From Litoreibacter janthinus (GTDB taxonomy: Bacteria; Pseudomonadota; Alphaproteobacteria; Rhodobacterales; Rhodobacteraceae), in assembly GCF_900111945.1 (NCBI RefSeq), contig NZ_FOYO01000001.1:2921751-2985750 (forward strand): a stretch of 64,000 nt of DNA, written 5' to 3'. Shown here in pieces: positions 34,807 through 44,224 of this stretch. Positions within the stretch are counted from its first letter, which is position 1, and every line of letters starts with the position of its first letter. Under the pieces are notes generated by a model. That model made no database searches, was not told where the DNA came from, and saw only the letters and a program-made list of their open reading frames with translations. The position numbers and the translations under genes are program-made.

Positions 34807-35127
34807 TTATTTCGCCGGTTCGGTTTTGCTGACGACCGAGGCGATGGTGGATTTGATCACGCGGACCTTAACGCCCTCAGCGATTTCCACTTCCACTTCG
34901 CCGTCTTCCTTGACCTTGGAGACTTTGCCCACGATGCCGCCTTGGGTGATCACTTGATCGCCGCGACGCACAGCTTCAACCATCGCCTGATGGTCCTTAA
35001 GCTTCTTTTGTTGCGGACGGATCAGCAGGAAATACATGATCGCGAAAATCAGGATAAGTGGGATGAATGAAGTGAAAGCGCTTCCAGCGCCTCCGGCGGC
35101 CTGTGCGTAGGCAGGTGTGACGAACAT
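34807..35127 (-). CDS. yajC: Preprotein translocase subunit YajC
   Basis: A 106-residue YajC. One membrane span, FIPLILIFAIMYFLLIRPQQ (20-39), is followed by KKLKDHQAMVEAVRRGDQVI and a small cytoplasmic domain with GGIVGKVSKVKEDGEVEVEI, all hallmarks of the family. First gene of the yajC-secD-secF operon. The start ATG is followed by a short hydrophobic, alanine-rich stretch. Confidence 0.96.
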   Translation of the reverse strand: MFVTPAYAQAAGGAGSAFTSFIPLILIFAIMYFLLIRPQQKKLKDHQAMVEAVRRGDQVITQGGIVGKVSKVKEDGEVEVEIAEGVKVRVIKSTIASVVSKTEPAK

Positions 35128-35280
35128 CTGCAGTCCTTTATCTATGGGCCAAGAGCGGCCTTTGTCAGTTGCGCCGCACCCTACTTTGGGGTGGCGGGGG
35201 GTGCAACGGCTTTACGGGCGGAAGTTGCGCTTCTAGATTGCTATGTAAGGCCATATTTTTCCGATTGAAGTGATCCCAGA

Positions 35281-36954
35281 TTGAATCCTCTGAATTTTGA
35301 CGATCCCGTCGCCCACATCCCGGTCCCCTCATTGACCCAAGGCGGTATCCTGGTCGCGTGGTTGATGCTCATTGGGGTGGCGCTGTTCCTCGTGCTCGCG
35401 GCACTCAAGCGGATCAAACCGAAGCCGTCGTCCAGCCGTAGAGAAAGCGTTCTGTCGTGGCTGCGCAATTACTACTGGGTTGCAATGCTGATAACGGGTG
35501 TTGGGCTTGGCATCGGCGCCACGACATTTTATCTGGCGGAAGTCGGTTATTCCGTTGCCGGCATCGTGAACGCCCTGCGCGCGGAGGCTTGGCGCGACAC
35601 GCCAAACGCAGAAGACTTGCGAAATCTGGCCACGGCCACTGCCGTATTGCTGGCAGCTTTAGCGGCCGCTACGACGATGATCTTTCAACTCGTCAAAGTC
35701 TGGATCGCAGAACGGCAAACCAAAACCAGTGAGCAAAGCCACATCACCGACCAGATCAACAAAGCGGTGGAGGGTCTCGGCACGGAGAAGAACGTCAAAA
35801 CGGATGATGGGGTTGAGACCACCCGCCCCAATATCGAAGTCCGCGTGGGAGCGATCTATGCCTTGGAGCGCATCGCGCAGGACAGCCCGCGCGATCATGT
35901 GCAGATCATGGAAATTCTGACCGCCTATGTCAGGGAAAACGCGCCTGCGGCATCTGCGCTCAAGTTCCAACAAGACGACTTCCCTGTTGCTACCAACCAT
36001 CCCGATTTACGCTGGGTCGATACGGACGGTTGGTCGCCTGAACGAATACGCCGGTATTTAACGATATACTGGGAAACAAAAGGTCGTGCTCATCGCAAAT
36101 CAGGCGGGAAAGCAGAAGATAACACCTTTGGTCAACATGCATGTCATTCTCGTCGGTGGGCTGCTGGCCTTCGCCCGAGGGCTGATATTCAGTCCGCAAT
36201 GCAAGTAATAGCGCGCCGAAGCGCGAAGCAAATCCAAGCTGAACGCAGTGACCCGCGATATTCGCGAATGGGATATCAGATCGACCTTCGAGATTGCAAT
36301 CTACAAGGTATCAAACTCACAGAACCGGCCTTTGAAGGGGCGAATTTCGCGGGATCATATCTCGATGGCGCTCACCTTCAGGAAGCGAACTTGAATCACG
36401 CAAATCTAGAATACTCACATTTTCGATCAGCCGATCTTCGATTCTCGGAGCTGAACTTCGCCAACTTTGAATCGGCAGACTTAGAAGTTGCTGACTTGGA
36501 AGGTGTCATCATGAAAGCTGTGGATCTCAAAAATGCAAATCTTGGAGGCACAGATCTTACGGGTGCAACGCTGGACGGGTCAGATTTAGACTGGACAGAT
36601 ATCACTAGCTCCGATCTTAGTCACACGTCGCTAGTCATGTGTGTTTTCAAACGCATAAGGATGTATCAGCCAGCCCGTTTCACCGATGCAAATTTGGCAG
36701 GAGGTGCATTTTTTAGTTGCGATCTTAGTTCCGCTTCACTGACGGAAAAACAACTGCAGAGCACATATGGTGCATTCGATACGAAACTAGGTAGAGACTC
36801 CGAGAAAAGCAGTCAGACTGGAATCGAAACCTCACTAGCATTCCCCAAGCATTGGCTTTCGTTCCCGCTAAGGGACTACAACTATTTCTTCGAACAATGG
36901 CGTCTTTGGCTTGATCATCCCGACACTTACATCCCTCACGAGAACGAGTCATAA
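35281..36954 (+). CDS. Membrane-anchored pentapeptide-repeat protein
   Basis: A 557-residue protein. Two N-terminal hydrophobic segments (about 22-43 and 64-86) and a third near 115-140 anchor it in the membrane. A soluble part with [20 protein letters not shown] follows. From about residue 325 ([14 protein letters not shown]) come tandem pentapeptide repeats of the A-(D/N)-L-x-x type ([26 protein letters not shown]), forming a right-handed beta-helix. No ATG start exists; TTG is used. The GC content falls along the gene (53% in a line of the first half, 45% in one of the second half), hinting at a composite origin. Function unknown; some family members interact with gyrase, but membrane versions are uncharacterised. 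Confidence 0.78.
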   Translation: MNPLNFDDPVAHIPVPSLTQGGILVAWLMLIGVALFLVLAALKRIKPKPSSSRRESVLSWLRNYYWVAMLITGVGLGIGATTFYLAEVGYSVAGIVNALRAEAWRDTPNAEDLRNLATATAVLLAALAAATTMIFQLVKVWIAERQTKTSEQSHITDQINKAVEGLGTEKNVKTDDGVETTRPNIEVRVGAIYALERIAQDSPRDHVQIMEILTAYVRENAPAASALKFQQDDFPVATNHPDLRWVDTDGWSPERIRRYLTIYWETKGRAHRKSGGKAEDNTFGQHACHSRRWAAGLRPRADIQSAMQVIARRSAKQIQAERSDPRYSRMGYQIDLRDCNLQGIKLTEPAFEGANFAGSYLDGAHLQEANLNHANLEYSHFRSADLRFSELNFANFESADLEVADLEGVIMKAVDLKNANLGGTDLTGATLDGSDLDWTDITSSDLSHTSLVMCVFKRIRMYQPARFTDANLAGGAFFSCDLSSASLTEKQLQSTYGAFDTKLGRDSEKSSQTGIETSLAFPKHWLSFPLRDYNYFFEQWRLWLDHPDTYIPHENES

Positions 36955-36992
36955 GGCTCCTGCGATTCAGAACTAATAAGGACGACCCAGAG

Positions 36993-38282
36993 ATGCATGA
37001 CATCCGCATGATCCGCGAGACCCCAGAGGTCTTTGACGCAGCTATGAAGCAGCGGAAATCGGATGTGTCCTCTGCAGACGTTCTGGCTATAGATGCTGCC
37101 CGCCGCGCCAAGATCAGCGCCGCAGAGGAGGCCAAGGCCGCGCAGAATGCCGCGTCGAAAGAGGTCGGTGCCGCCAAGGCCAAAGGCGACGACGCCGAGT
37201 TTGAGCGCCTGCGCGCACTGGTCGGCGAAAAGAAAGCCGAAGTGGCCCGCCTGAATGACGAGGCCAAGGCCGAGGACGACAAACTGACCGACTTGCTGAT
37301 GGGCCTGCCCAACATCCCGATGGCCGATGTGCCGGACGGCGACAGCGAGGACGACAATGTCGAGATCAACCGCTGGGGCACGCCGCGCCGCTTCCCGTTC
37401 AAACCGAAGGAGCATTTCGATCTGCCCGGCGTGATCCCCGGAATGGATTTCGAGACGGCTGCGAAACTGTCCGGCTCGCGCTTCGTGCTGCTCAAAGGTG
37501 CTGTGGCCCGTATCCACCGCGCGCTCGCCCAGTTCATGCTCGACACCCATGTAGAAAACGGCCTGACCGAGACATGGACCCCCGTTCTAGTGAACGAAGC
37601 GATGATGTACGGCACCGGCCAGCTACCAAAATTTGGCGAAGACAGCTACCAGACCACCAACGGCCAATGGCTAATCCCCACGTCCGAGGTGACGCTGACC
37701 AACATCGTCAACGGCGAAACAGTGGAAGAAGCCAAGCTGCCGATGCGCATGTGCGCCCATTCGCAATGCTTCCGCTCCGAGGCAGGCAGCGCAGGGCGCG
37801 ATACGTCGGGCATGTTGCGCCAGCACCAGTTCGAAAAGGTCGAGATGGTGTCGATCACCAAGCCCGAAGACAGCCGCGCAGAGCTGGACCGCATGACCGC
37901 CGCCGCCGAGAGCATCCTCGAGACGCTTCTTTTGCCATTCCGCACTGTTGTTCTTTGCACGGGCGACATGGGGTTCGGCGCTGAGCGTACGCATGACATC
38001 GAAGTCTGGCTTCCCGGCCAGCAGATGTACCGCGAGATCAGCTCGGTCTCCGTGATGGGGGCGTTTCAGGCGCGTCGCATGAATGCGCGGTTCAAACCCG
38101 CAGATGGCGGCAAGCCGGAGTATGTCCACACGCTGAACGGTTCCGGCCTTGCAGTCGGGCGCTGCCTGATTGCCGTTCTGGAGAATGGGCAGCAAGCGGA
38201 TGGCTCGGTCGAACTGCCGGTCGCATTGCACCCATATCTGGGCGGCAAGACAACGCTCGATCCCTTCGGCACGCTTATTTAA
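36993..38282 (+). CDS. serS: Serine--tRNA ligase
   Basis: A 429-residue seryl-tRNA synthetase. The N-terminal antiparallel coiled-coil tRNA-binding arm spans about 30-105 (rich in Lys, Glu, Ala). Motif 2 is around [20 protein letters not shown] (a 20-residue class II segment) and motif 3 is [20 protein letters not shown]. It charges tRNA-Ser (and tRNA-Sec where present) with serine. The start follows aataaggacgacccagag. It is followed after six bases by the phosphatase-like gene. Confidence 0.97.
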   Translation: MHDIRMIRETPEVFDAAMKQRKSDVSSADVLAIDAARRAKISAAEEAKAAQNAASKEVGAAKAKGDDAEFERLRALVGEKKAEVARLNDEAKAEDDKLTDLLMGLPNIPMADVPDGDSEDDNVEINRWGTPRRFPFKPKEHFDLPGVIPGMDFETAAKLSGSRFVLLKGAVARIHRALAQFMLDTHVENGLTETWTPVLVNEAMMYGTGQLPKFGEDSYQTTNGQWLIPTSEVTLTNIVNGETVEEAKLPMRMCAHSQCFRSEAGSAGRDTSGMLRQHQFEKVEMVSITKPEDSRAELDRMTAAAESILETLLLPFRTVVLCTGDMGFGAERTHDIEVWLPGQQMYREISSVSVMGAFQARRMNARFKPADGGKPEYVHTLNGSGLAVGRCLIAVLENGQQADGSVELPVALHPYLGGKTTLDPFGTLI

Positions 38283-38288
38283 GCGCCC

Positions 38289-38858
38289 ATGCGGCGCGCC
38301 TATTATTTAAGCCACCCTCAGGTTCACATCGAGCCTGAGGTGGAGATAGATCAATGGGGGCTGTCAGATGTGGGCCGCGCCCGTGTGGCCACGCTCATTG
38401 CACGCGACTTGCCCGATCTAAGCGCGGTCTATTCCTCACTTGAGGTCAAGGCGTTAGAAACAGCCCGCCCGCTCGCCGACGCAAGTTGCTGCCCTCTGCA
38501 ACCCCGCGCAGATATGGGCGAGAACGATCGCTCTGCCACTGGCTTTCTGCCGCCGTCAGAATTCGAAACCACCGCTGACCGTTTTTTCGCGGAACCCGAC
38601 CGCAACGTGCGGGGTTGGGAGACAGCCAGAGCAGCGCAGAAACGGATTACCGCTAGTGTACAGACCGCATTGCTGGAAACATCCGGTGACGTGCTATTTG
38701 TAGGACATGGCGGGGTCGGCACCCTGCTTTATTGCGCGCTGCGCGGAGTAGAAATTGACCGCCGATACGATCAAGGCCCCGGTGGCGGTGGGCAGGTGTT
38801 TGACTGGATCGTCGGACATCCGCCGGAGACGGGCTGGAAACCAATGGAGACATTATGA
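38289..38858 (+). CDS. Histidine phosphatase-superfamily protein with degenerate N-terminal motif
   Basis: A 189-residue phosphoglycerate-mutase-like fold. It retains YSSLEVKALETARPLA and the second-histidine motif DVLFVGHGGVGTLL. The family's N-terminal R-H-G/R-H-E is replaced: the sequence reads YYLSHPQVHIEPEVEIDQWG, so the arginine is a serine while the histidine (H9) is kept; the second arginine of S-x-x-x-R is a lysine. It may be a low-activity or non-catalytic member. Its stop overlaps the next gene by four bases and it follows serS directly. Confidence 0.75.
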   Translation: MRRAYYLSHPQVHIEPEVEIDQWGLSDVGRARVATLIARDLPDLSAVYSSLEVKALETARPLADASCCPLQPRADMGENDRSATGFLPPSEFETTADRFFAEPDRNVRGWETARAAQKRITASVQTALLETSGDVLFVGHGGVGTLLYCALRGVEIDRRYDQGPGGGGQVFDWIVGHPPETGWKPMETL

Positions 38859-39550
38859 AAGCTTGGGCCACATTGATCGCGAGTTTGGCGTTTATAATCG
38901 CGCCGTTCATCACCGAAGGTTTCGCAGGTTTCAGGCCGGATCAATTTCCGATCGCCCAAGACAATGCGCCGGTTCAACCGTCAGGCTACGCGTTCGCCAT
39001 CTGGTCGGTCATCTACCTATGGCTCTTGGTCTCTGCGGGGCTTGGTCTTTGGAAACACCGCGACGACCCAGAGTGGGACGACGCCCGCCTGCCCCTTATC
39101 CTGTCTCTCGCGATTGGCGCTTTCTGGATCAAGGTTGCAACCCTGTCCGTCATTTGGGCAACCGTGCTGATCTGGGCGATGTTAGTCACCGCCATCTGGG
39201 CACTGATCGCAGGACGCGGCATCAAGCCAGCTTGGGAGTTTTCCTTGCCAGTCGGCCTGTATGCGGGCTGGCTGACAGCCGCGTCATGCGTCTCTATCGG
39301 TCTTTTGGGCGCAGGGTATGGCGTCGGCGGCGGAGCGGCCATGTGGGCGTTGCTCATGGTTGCCGTCGCGATGCTGCTGGGCGTGTTGGTCCAGAGAAAA
39401 GCCTTTGGCGTCTGGACCTATGGGCTGGCCTTGGCGTGGGCCCTTGTCGGCATCATCGTGCGCAACGGCACCGAGACCCTATCTGTCACCCTGTTTGCAT
39501 TGGCCGGAGTTGTGGCAATTTCGGGACTGGCTTTGCGTCAGTTGCGTTGA
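38855..39550 (+). CDS. TspO/MBR-like tryptophan-rich sensory protein
   Basis: A 231-residue membrane protein with about seven hydrophobic segments, many containing tryptophan (IWSVIYLWLL, FWIKVATLSVIWATVLIWAM, WALVGIIVRNG). The N-terminal PSGYAFAIWSVIYLW is characteristic of the tryptophan-rich sensory group. It is longer than classical five-span TspO and lacks clear porphyrin/cholesterol-binding residues, so the sensing role is unproven. The ATG overlaps the stop of the phosphatase-like gene. Confidence 0.72.
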   Translation: MKAWATLIASLAFIIAPFITEGFAGFRPDQFPIAQDNAPVQPSGYAFAIWSVIYLWLLVSAGLGLWKHRDDPEWDDARLPLILSLAIGAFWIKVATLSVIWATVLIWAMLVTAIWALIAGRGIKPAWEFSLPVGLYAGWLTAASCVSIGLLGAGYGVGGGAAMWALLMVAVAMLLGVLVQRKAFGVWTYGLALAWALVGIIVRNGTETLSVTLFALAGVVAISGLALRQLR

Positions 39551-39619
39551 ACCCGCTGACCCCGCTTTACCCACAGCCCCCTTTTCCCTAAAGCTAGGCC
39601 AAAAAGGGCGGTCCAAACC

Positions 39620-40405
39620 ATGCGCATCCTGATAACCAATGACGACGGCATCAACGCACCGGGCCTAGAAGTCATCCACGCCATCGCGACCGAGGTTGCG
39701 GGGCCAAGTGGTGAAGTCTGGACCGTCGCCCCTGCCTTCGAGAAATCAGGCGTCGCCCACTGCATCAACTACGCGCATCCCACCATGATTGTGGAGCTGG
39801 GAGAACGCCGCTTTGCAGCAGAAGGTGCCCCAGCCGATTGCGTGCTGGCAGGCGTGCATGAGGTCATGGGACTAGCCAAGCCCGACCTGATCCTGTCGGG
39901 CGTGAACAAGGGCAACAACTCCGCCGAGAATACCGTCTATTCTGGAACCATCGGTGCGGCCATGGAAGGCGCGCTGCAGGGGGTGAGGTCGATCGCCATG
40001 TCGCAGTATTTCGGGCCGGCCAATGCAAAACTGAAAAACCAGTTTGAAGCATCCGCCCAACACGGTGCGTCACTTGTCAAAAACCTGCTTAAGAACGGCA
40101 TTTGGGGCGGCGATGGCTACCAAACCTTCTACAATGTCAACTTTCCGCCCGTTTCGGGCGCTGATGTCAAAGGCACCCGCGTCGTGCGGCAAGGGCTACG
40201 TCCAACTGGTGGAATGGGCGTTCAAAGCCACATGCCCCCGAACGGGCGCAGGTATCTGTGGATCAAGGGAAACCCGCAAAACACTTGTTCGGGCGAAAAC
40301 ACCGATGCCACCGTCAATATCGATGGCTGGATTTCAGTCACACCGATGCGTTGCGATCTGACGGCCCATGATCTGCTTGACGATTTGGAGAGCCGCTTGG
40401 CATGA
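39620..40405 (+). CDS. surE: 5'/3'-nucleotidase SurE
   Basis: A 261-residue SurE. N-terminal metal-binding motif [17 protein letters not shown] (D8, D9), the [18 protein letters not shown] loop (N94-N97 region), and a C-terminal [15 protein letters not shown]. It hydrolyses nucleoside 5'-monophosphates and is associated with stationary-phase survival. Its stop overlaps the pcm start as ATGA, and nlpD follows, the same surE-pcm-nlpD order known from enterobacteria. Confidence 0.96.
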   Translation: MRILITNDDGINAPGLEVIHAIATEVAGPSGEVWTVAPAFEKSGVAHCINYAHPTMIVELGERRFAAEGAPADCVLAGVHEVMGLAKPDLILSGVNKGNNSAENTVYSGTIGAAMEGALQGVRSIAMSQYFGPANAKLKNQFEASAQHGASLVKNLLKNGIWGGDGYQTFYNVNFPPVSGADVKGTRVVRQGLRPTGGMGVQSHMPPNGRRYLWIKGNPQNTCSGENTDATVNIDGWISVTPMRCDLTAHDLLDDLESRLA

Positions 40406-41055
40406 GTGACGAGACGACCTCTGACGCGGAACGCAAAATGCAGTTTCTCTACGGGCTGCGCTCCAAGGGCGTCATGGACCCGCGTGTCCTGACGGCTATG
40501 GAAAAGGTGGACCGCGGCGCGTTCATCACCGGCACCTTCGCTGATCGTGCCTATGAGGACATGCCGCTGCCAATCGCGTGTGGGCAAACGATCTCTCAAC
40601 CCTCTGTGGTGGGGCTCATGACACAGGCTTTGGATGTGCAGCCGCGCAACAAGGTTTTGGAGGTCGGCACCGGCTCAGGCTATCAAGCCGCCGTTCTCAG
40701 CCACCTTGCCCGGCGCGTCTACAGCGTGGACCGCCATGCGCGCCTGACACGCCCTGTGCGCAAGCTGTTTCAGGACTTGGATATTCACAACGTCACCATC
40801 GTGACTGGCGACGGAAGCTACGGTTTGCCCGAGCAAGCGCCTTTTGATCGCATCCTTGTGACTGCCGCCGCGGAAGATCCTCCCGGGCCCCTCTTGGCGC
40901 AACTGCGCGAGGGCGGTATCATGGTTGTGCCGGTGGGGCAGTCCGACGCGGTGCAAAGCCTGATCAAGGTGACAAAGACCCCGCAAGGGTTTGACTACGA
41001 AGAACTAATGCCGGTTCGCTTCGTCCCTCTGCTAGAGGGTTTGGGGCAGGACTAA
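40402..41055 (+). CDS. pcm: Protein-L-isoaspartate O-methyltransferase
   Basis: A 217-residue class I SAM methyltransferase. Motifs: [18 protein letters not shown] (substrate/active-site region), [13 protein letters not shown] (SAM-binding motif I), then [20 protein letters not shown] and [13 protein letters not shown]. It repairs isoaspartyl residues in aged proteins. Translationally coupled to surE. Confidence 0.96.
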   Translation: MSDETTSDAERKMQFLYGLRSKGVMDPRVLTAMEKVDRGAFITGTFADRAYEDMPLPIACGQTISQPSVVGLMTQALDVQPRNKVLEVGTGSGYQAAVLSHLARRVYSVDRHARLTRPVRKLFQDLDIHNVTIVTGDGSYGLPEQAPFDRILVTAAAEDPPGPLLAQLREGGIMVVPVGQSDAVQSLIKVTKTPQGFDYEELMPVRFVPLLEGLGQD

Positions 41056-41100
41056 ACCAAAAGGCCCAGACATAAGGGCCATGGATTGAGGAAGAAGAAT

Positions 41101-42282
41101 ATGCGGAACAGGCGTTTCAGCAAGTTATTGCCTATTGTGGCACTTGGATTCGGGCTGTCGGCCTGCGACGGGCAGATCGGGCAAAGCATTGCCAATCTGG
41201 ATCTCGATTTGCGCGGCACCGCCGGCGGGTTGGACACCTCCAGTGCAGCACGTCAGGCCACCGGCACGCGCCCCAGCCCTGATACAAGGGGCGTGATTTC
41301 CTACCCGAATTACCAAGTCGCAGTTGCCGAACGCGGCGACACCGTAAGCTCCGTCGCCAGCCGTATCGGCGTCAACGCGCAGGAATTGGCCAGCTATAAC
41401 GGGCTGCGCCCCGACGACAAGCTCAACAAGGGTGAGGTCTTGGCCTTGCGTGGCACAGTTTCGACTACGACACCAACAACCGGTACCGAAACCCGACCGC
41501 TTGATATCACCCAGATCGCGACCACAGCCATTGGCCGTGCGCCGCAATCCCAGATCAATCAGGCGAGCGCGTCCAAACGCATCGATGGTCCAGAGCCGAT
41601 CCGCCATCAGGTCGGTCGCGGGGAAACCGCCTACTCTATCGCGCGGCTTTACAACGTATCTGCCCGCTCGCTGGCCGAATGGAACGGGCTTGGGCCTGAC
41701 CTAGAAGTACGCGAAGGGCAGTACCTGTTGATCCCGGTGGCAAAAGACGGCTCGCCGACGGTCAAGTCACCCGTGCAAGAAACTGCGGTTGTCGCCCCTG
41801 GCGCGGGATCGCCGACCCCGCAGCCCCCGTCAGCGACCAAACCGCTTCCGGCTGAAAAGATCGCCCCGAAGGTGACGCCCGCTGCCGCACCTGCCGCGAC
41901 GCCTGCGGCACCTCAAGCCGCAGCAAGCAAAACCGCCAAGCTTCTGACCCCTGTGTCCGGCAGCGTTCTGCGCCCGTACAAAAAGCGCTCTAACGAAGGC
42001 ATCGATATTGCGGCAAGCACCGGCACAGCCGTGAAGGCCGCCGCAGATGGTGAAGTCGCAGCCATCACGCGCGACACCGATCAGGTCCCAATCCTCGTGC
42101 TGCGCCACTCTGGAAACCTGCTGACAGTTTATGCCAACATCTCTGATATTACAGTGAAAAAAGGCGACAAAGTCTCGCGGGGCAAGACCATTGCGAAGGT
42201 CGGAAAAGGCTCACCCAGCTTCTTGCATTTCGAGGTGCGCGAAGGGTTCGAAAGCGTCGATCCCGCCCCCTTCTTGAAGTAA
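41101..42282 (+). CDS. nlpD: NlpD-like lipoprotein: LysM repeats plus degenerate LytM (M23) domain
   Basis: A 393-residue lipoprotein. Signal peptide with lipobox LSAC; two LysM modules, around 65-115 (VAERGDTVSSVASRIGVNAQ) and 165-215 (HQVGRGETAYSIARLYNVSA); a proline/alanine-rich linker; and a C-terminal LytM/M23 domain. The zinc ligands are missing: H-x-x-x-D is N-E-G-I-D, and the H-x-H near the end is F-L-H (SFLHFEVR), as in amidase activators NlpD/EnvC rather than active endopeptidases. It probably activates a cell-wall amidase in division. The ATG has GAGGAAG nearby; a TTG five codons earlier is less likely. Confidence 0.88.
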   Translation: MRNRRFSKLLPIVALGFGLSACDGQIGQSIANLDLDLRGTAGGLDTSSAARQATGTRPSPDTRGVISYPNYQVAVAERGDTVSSVASRIGVNAQELASYNGLRPDDKLNKGEVLALRGTVSTTTPTTGTETRPLDITQIATTAIGRAPQSQINQASASKRIDGPEPIRHQVGRGETAYSIARLYNVSARSLAEWNGLGPDLEVREGQYLLIPVAKDGSPTVKSPVQETAVVAPGAGSPTPQPPSATKPLPAEKIAPKVTPAAAPAATPAAPQAAASKTAKLLTPVSGSVLRPYKKRSNEGIDIAASTGTAVKAAADGEVAAITRDTDQVPILVLRHSGNLLTVYANISDITVKKGDKVSRGKTIAKVGKGSPSFLHFEVREGFESVDPAPFLK

Positions 42283-42405
42283 AAGACAGCGCGCAAGGCG
42301 GGGAATGTGGCACACATATTCCTCGCCTTTGTCGAAATTCCTCCGCAAAATATCCGCATTTGAAGGCCACTGTTTCCCGAATGCAAACAGTGATCGGGGC
42401 CTTCC

Positions 42406-43467
42406 ATGGCCATTTATTATGGATATTCGAATGCCATCTTTGGCACGCAGAGCACGGTAAACGGCTCGGCGCAGGATTATGCCTATGGCCCCCCCACTGG
42501 CGGGACATGGACATGGACCGGTACGACCACCAGCTTCCACGTCCGCGAGAACGACGGCGCCACGCTCTACAACGGCGACAGCACCAATGAGCAGGTCAGC
42601 ACCAACGAGCAACTAGGCGGCACTTGGGAACAGGTCACCCTTATCGGAGGCACCTATTACCAAACAATCTGGGACTACACGTTTGAGGTCACCGGCCCCG
42701 GACCCGACTTCACCGTCTACCGCATCGGCGTCATTGACGTGGACCTCAACAATGACGACGATTTGAACGACGTTGTCGGTGGCGCTTCCGAGGATGGCTA
42801 TTACCTCGTCTTTCCCGACGGTGTTCCACCAGCAGGTGTGAACTATACCATTGGCGGGATTGTCGAAAACGACGCCTCTACGCCACATACTGGCCTTGGC
42901 GCGCAGGTCGTCTGTTTTGCGGCTGGGACGCTGATCGAGACCAAAAACGGCCTGGTAGAGGTGCAGTATTTGCAACCCGGCGACATGGTGATGACACGTG
43001 ACGCGGGCCTGCAAGAACTGACTTGGACGGGTGGACGCCGTGTGGAGGCTACAGGCGATCTGGCCCCTATCGTGATTACCAAAGGCGCGCTCGGCAACAC
43101 CCGCGATCTGGTTGTCTCCCCGCAGCACCGCATGTTGATCGAAGGCTGGCAGGCAGAGCTGCTGTTTGGTGAGGCGGAAGTCTTTGTGAAGGCCAAAGAC
43201 ATCGTGAATGACGACACCATCTACATCCGCGAAGGCGGCAAGGTGAACTACCATCACATCCTGTTTGACGATCACCAAGTGGTGTTTGCGGAAGGGGCTG
43301 CCTCGGAAAGTTTCCACCCCGGCCCGCAGGCCCTTGGTGCCTTGGATCAAGGCCCGCGCGACGAGCTGTTGCGACTTTTCCCTGATCTGCAGTGTTTCGG
43401 AGCACCGGCTATAAACTCCGCCCGAATGAGTCTTAAAGGTTTCGAAGCTGCGTGCCTGTTAAACTAG
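42406..43467 (+). CDS. Hint-domain protein (hedgehog/intein-like)
   Basis: A 353-residue protein with two parts. Residues 1-165 are rich in Gly, Thr, Tyr and Trp and have no recognised domain. At C170 begins a Hint domain: VCFAAGTLIETKNGLVEV, LQPGDMVMTRD, GDLAPIVITKGALG, VSPQHRMLIEG and a histidine-bearing DDHQVVFAEG. Such domains can catalyse self-splicing or self-cleavage; the leading cysteine and the block-B-like V-S-P-Q-H-R histidine are present. No C-terminal intein Asn-Cys is seen, so cleavage/ligation is not certain. It has no signal peptide; many roseobacter Hint proteins are exported by type I systems, though no such exporter is adjacent. Confidence 0.8.
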   Translation: MAIYYGYSNAIFGTQSTVNGSAQDYAYGPPTGGTWTWTGTTTSFHVRENDGATLYNGDSTNEQVSTNEQLGGTWEQVTLIGGTYYQTIWDYTFEVTGPGPDFTVYRIGVIDVDLNNDDDLNDVVGGASEDGYYLVFPDGVPPAGVNYTIGGIVENDASTPHTGLGAQVVCFAAGTLIETKNGLVEVQYLQPGDMVMTRDAGLQELTWTGGRRVEATGDLAPIVITKGALGNTRDLVVSPQHRMLIEGWQAELLFGEAEVFVKAKDIVNDDTIYIREGGKVNYHHILFDDHQVVFAEGAASESFHPGPQALGALDQGPRDELLRLFPDLQCFGAPAINSARMSLKGFEAACLLN

Positions 43468-43497
43468 GATCGGCAGCGCCGAAGCCCGAAGTCGCCC

Positions 43498-44217
43498 CTA
43501 GTCCCGTGGCCTGCCCGCCTTAGAGATCGCACCGGTGTCGTCCACGATCTGCCCGTCCTCCAGCGTCACAATCCGGTCCGCCTGATCCAGAATGCGGTTG
43601 TCGTGGGTGACCATTACCGTTGTCGTGCCCCGCTCGCGGCCCAACCGTTTGAGCATGTCGACAACAGTCGCACCACTTTCGCGGTCAAGCGCTGCGGTAG
43701 GCTCGTCGGCGAAGACAATGTCGGGGTTGCCCACCAAAGCGCGCGCCACGGCAACACGTTGCTTCTGCCCCCCTGAAAGGTTCGCAGGCAAGTAGTCCAA
43801 ACGATCACCCAGCCCAAGAAGCGTCAAAACATGGCTCGCCGCAGCGCTCGCCTGTGCAGGATCGACATTCCCATGCACATCCAGCCCCATAACCACGTTT
43901 TGTCGCGCCGTTAGGCTGTTGTGCAAGTTGTGCGCCTGAAATATGAAACCCAACCGCCGCCTGAGTGACGTCAGAAGCGCGCTGTTTGCACCATGCAGCT
44001 CATGCCCAAGCAAGCTGACAGAGCCATCCTGCACATCGCGCAGACAACCCAAAAGCGTCAGCACGGTTGTCTTGCCGGACCCGGACGGGCCAACAAGAAC
44101 AGTCAGGCTCCCGCGCGCCACCTCGAGGTTGACGTCAAAGAGCACCTGTTTCTTGGCCTCGCCTTCGCCGAACCAGTGGTTCAGACCGTTCGCAGATACG
44201 GGGGATTGATGATCCAT
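43498..44217 (-). CDS. DevA-like ABC transporter ATP-binding protein
   Basis: A 239-residue exporter ATPase. Walker A VGPSGSGKTTVL, Q-loop FIFQAHNLHNSLTA, signature NLSGGQKQRVAVARALV and Walker B DIVFADEPTAALD. This is the LolD/MacB/DevA group, which pairs with FtsX-type permeases. The chosen start follows the permease stop by seven bases; a longer in-frame extension would overlap the permease gene. It is the last gene of a devB-devC-devA-like operon. Confidence 0.9.
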   Translation of the reverse strand: MDHQSPVSANGLNHWFGEGEAKKQVLFDVNLEVARGSLTVLVGPSGSGKTTVLTLLGCLRDVQDGSVSLLGHELHGANSALLTSLRRRLGFIFQAHNLHNSLTARQNVVMGLDVHGNVDPAQASAAASHVLTLLGLGDRLDYLPANLSGGQKQRVAVARALVGNPDIVFADEPTAALDRESGATVVDMLKRLGRERGTTTVMVTHDNRILDQADRIVTLEDGQIVDDTGAISKAGRPRD

Positions 44218-44224
44218 CAGCGCC

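Noticed and set aside
33082..35070. A 662-codon open frame on the plus strand opposite secF, secD and yajC
   Set aside because: It runs exactly antisense to three recognised genes and its translation is Asp/His/Arg-rich without domains; a shadow frame typical of GC-rich coding DNA.
23510..35246. The 10-mer GATTGCTATG occurs next to the TIR pair (23510-23519) and before the pentapeptide gene (35237-35246)
   Set aside because: Two copies of one 10-mer in 64 kb can arise by chance; the pentapeptide gene's low-GC part does not start there, and no target-site duplication or inverted ends were found.
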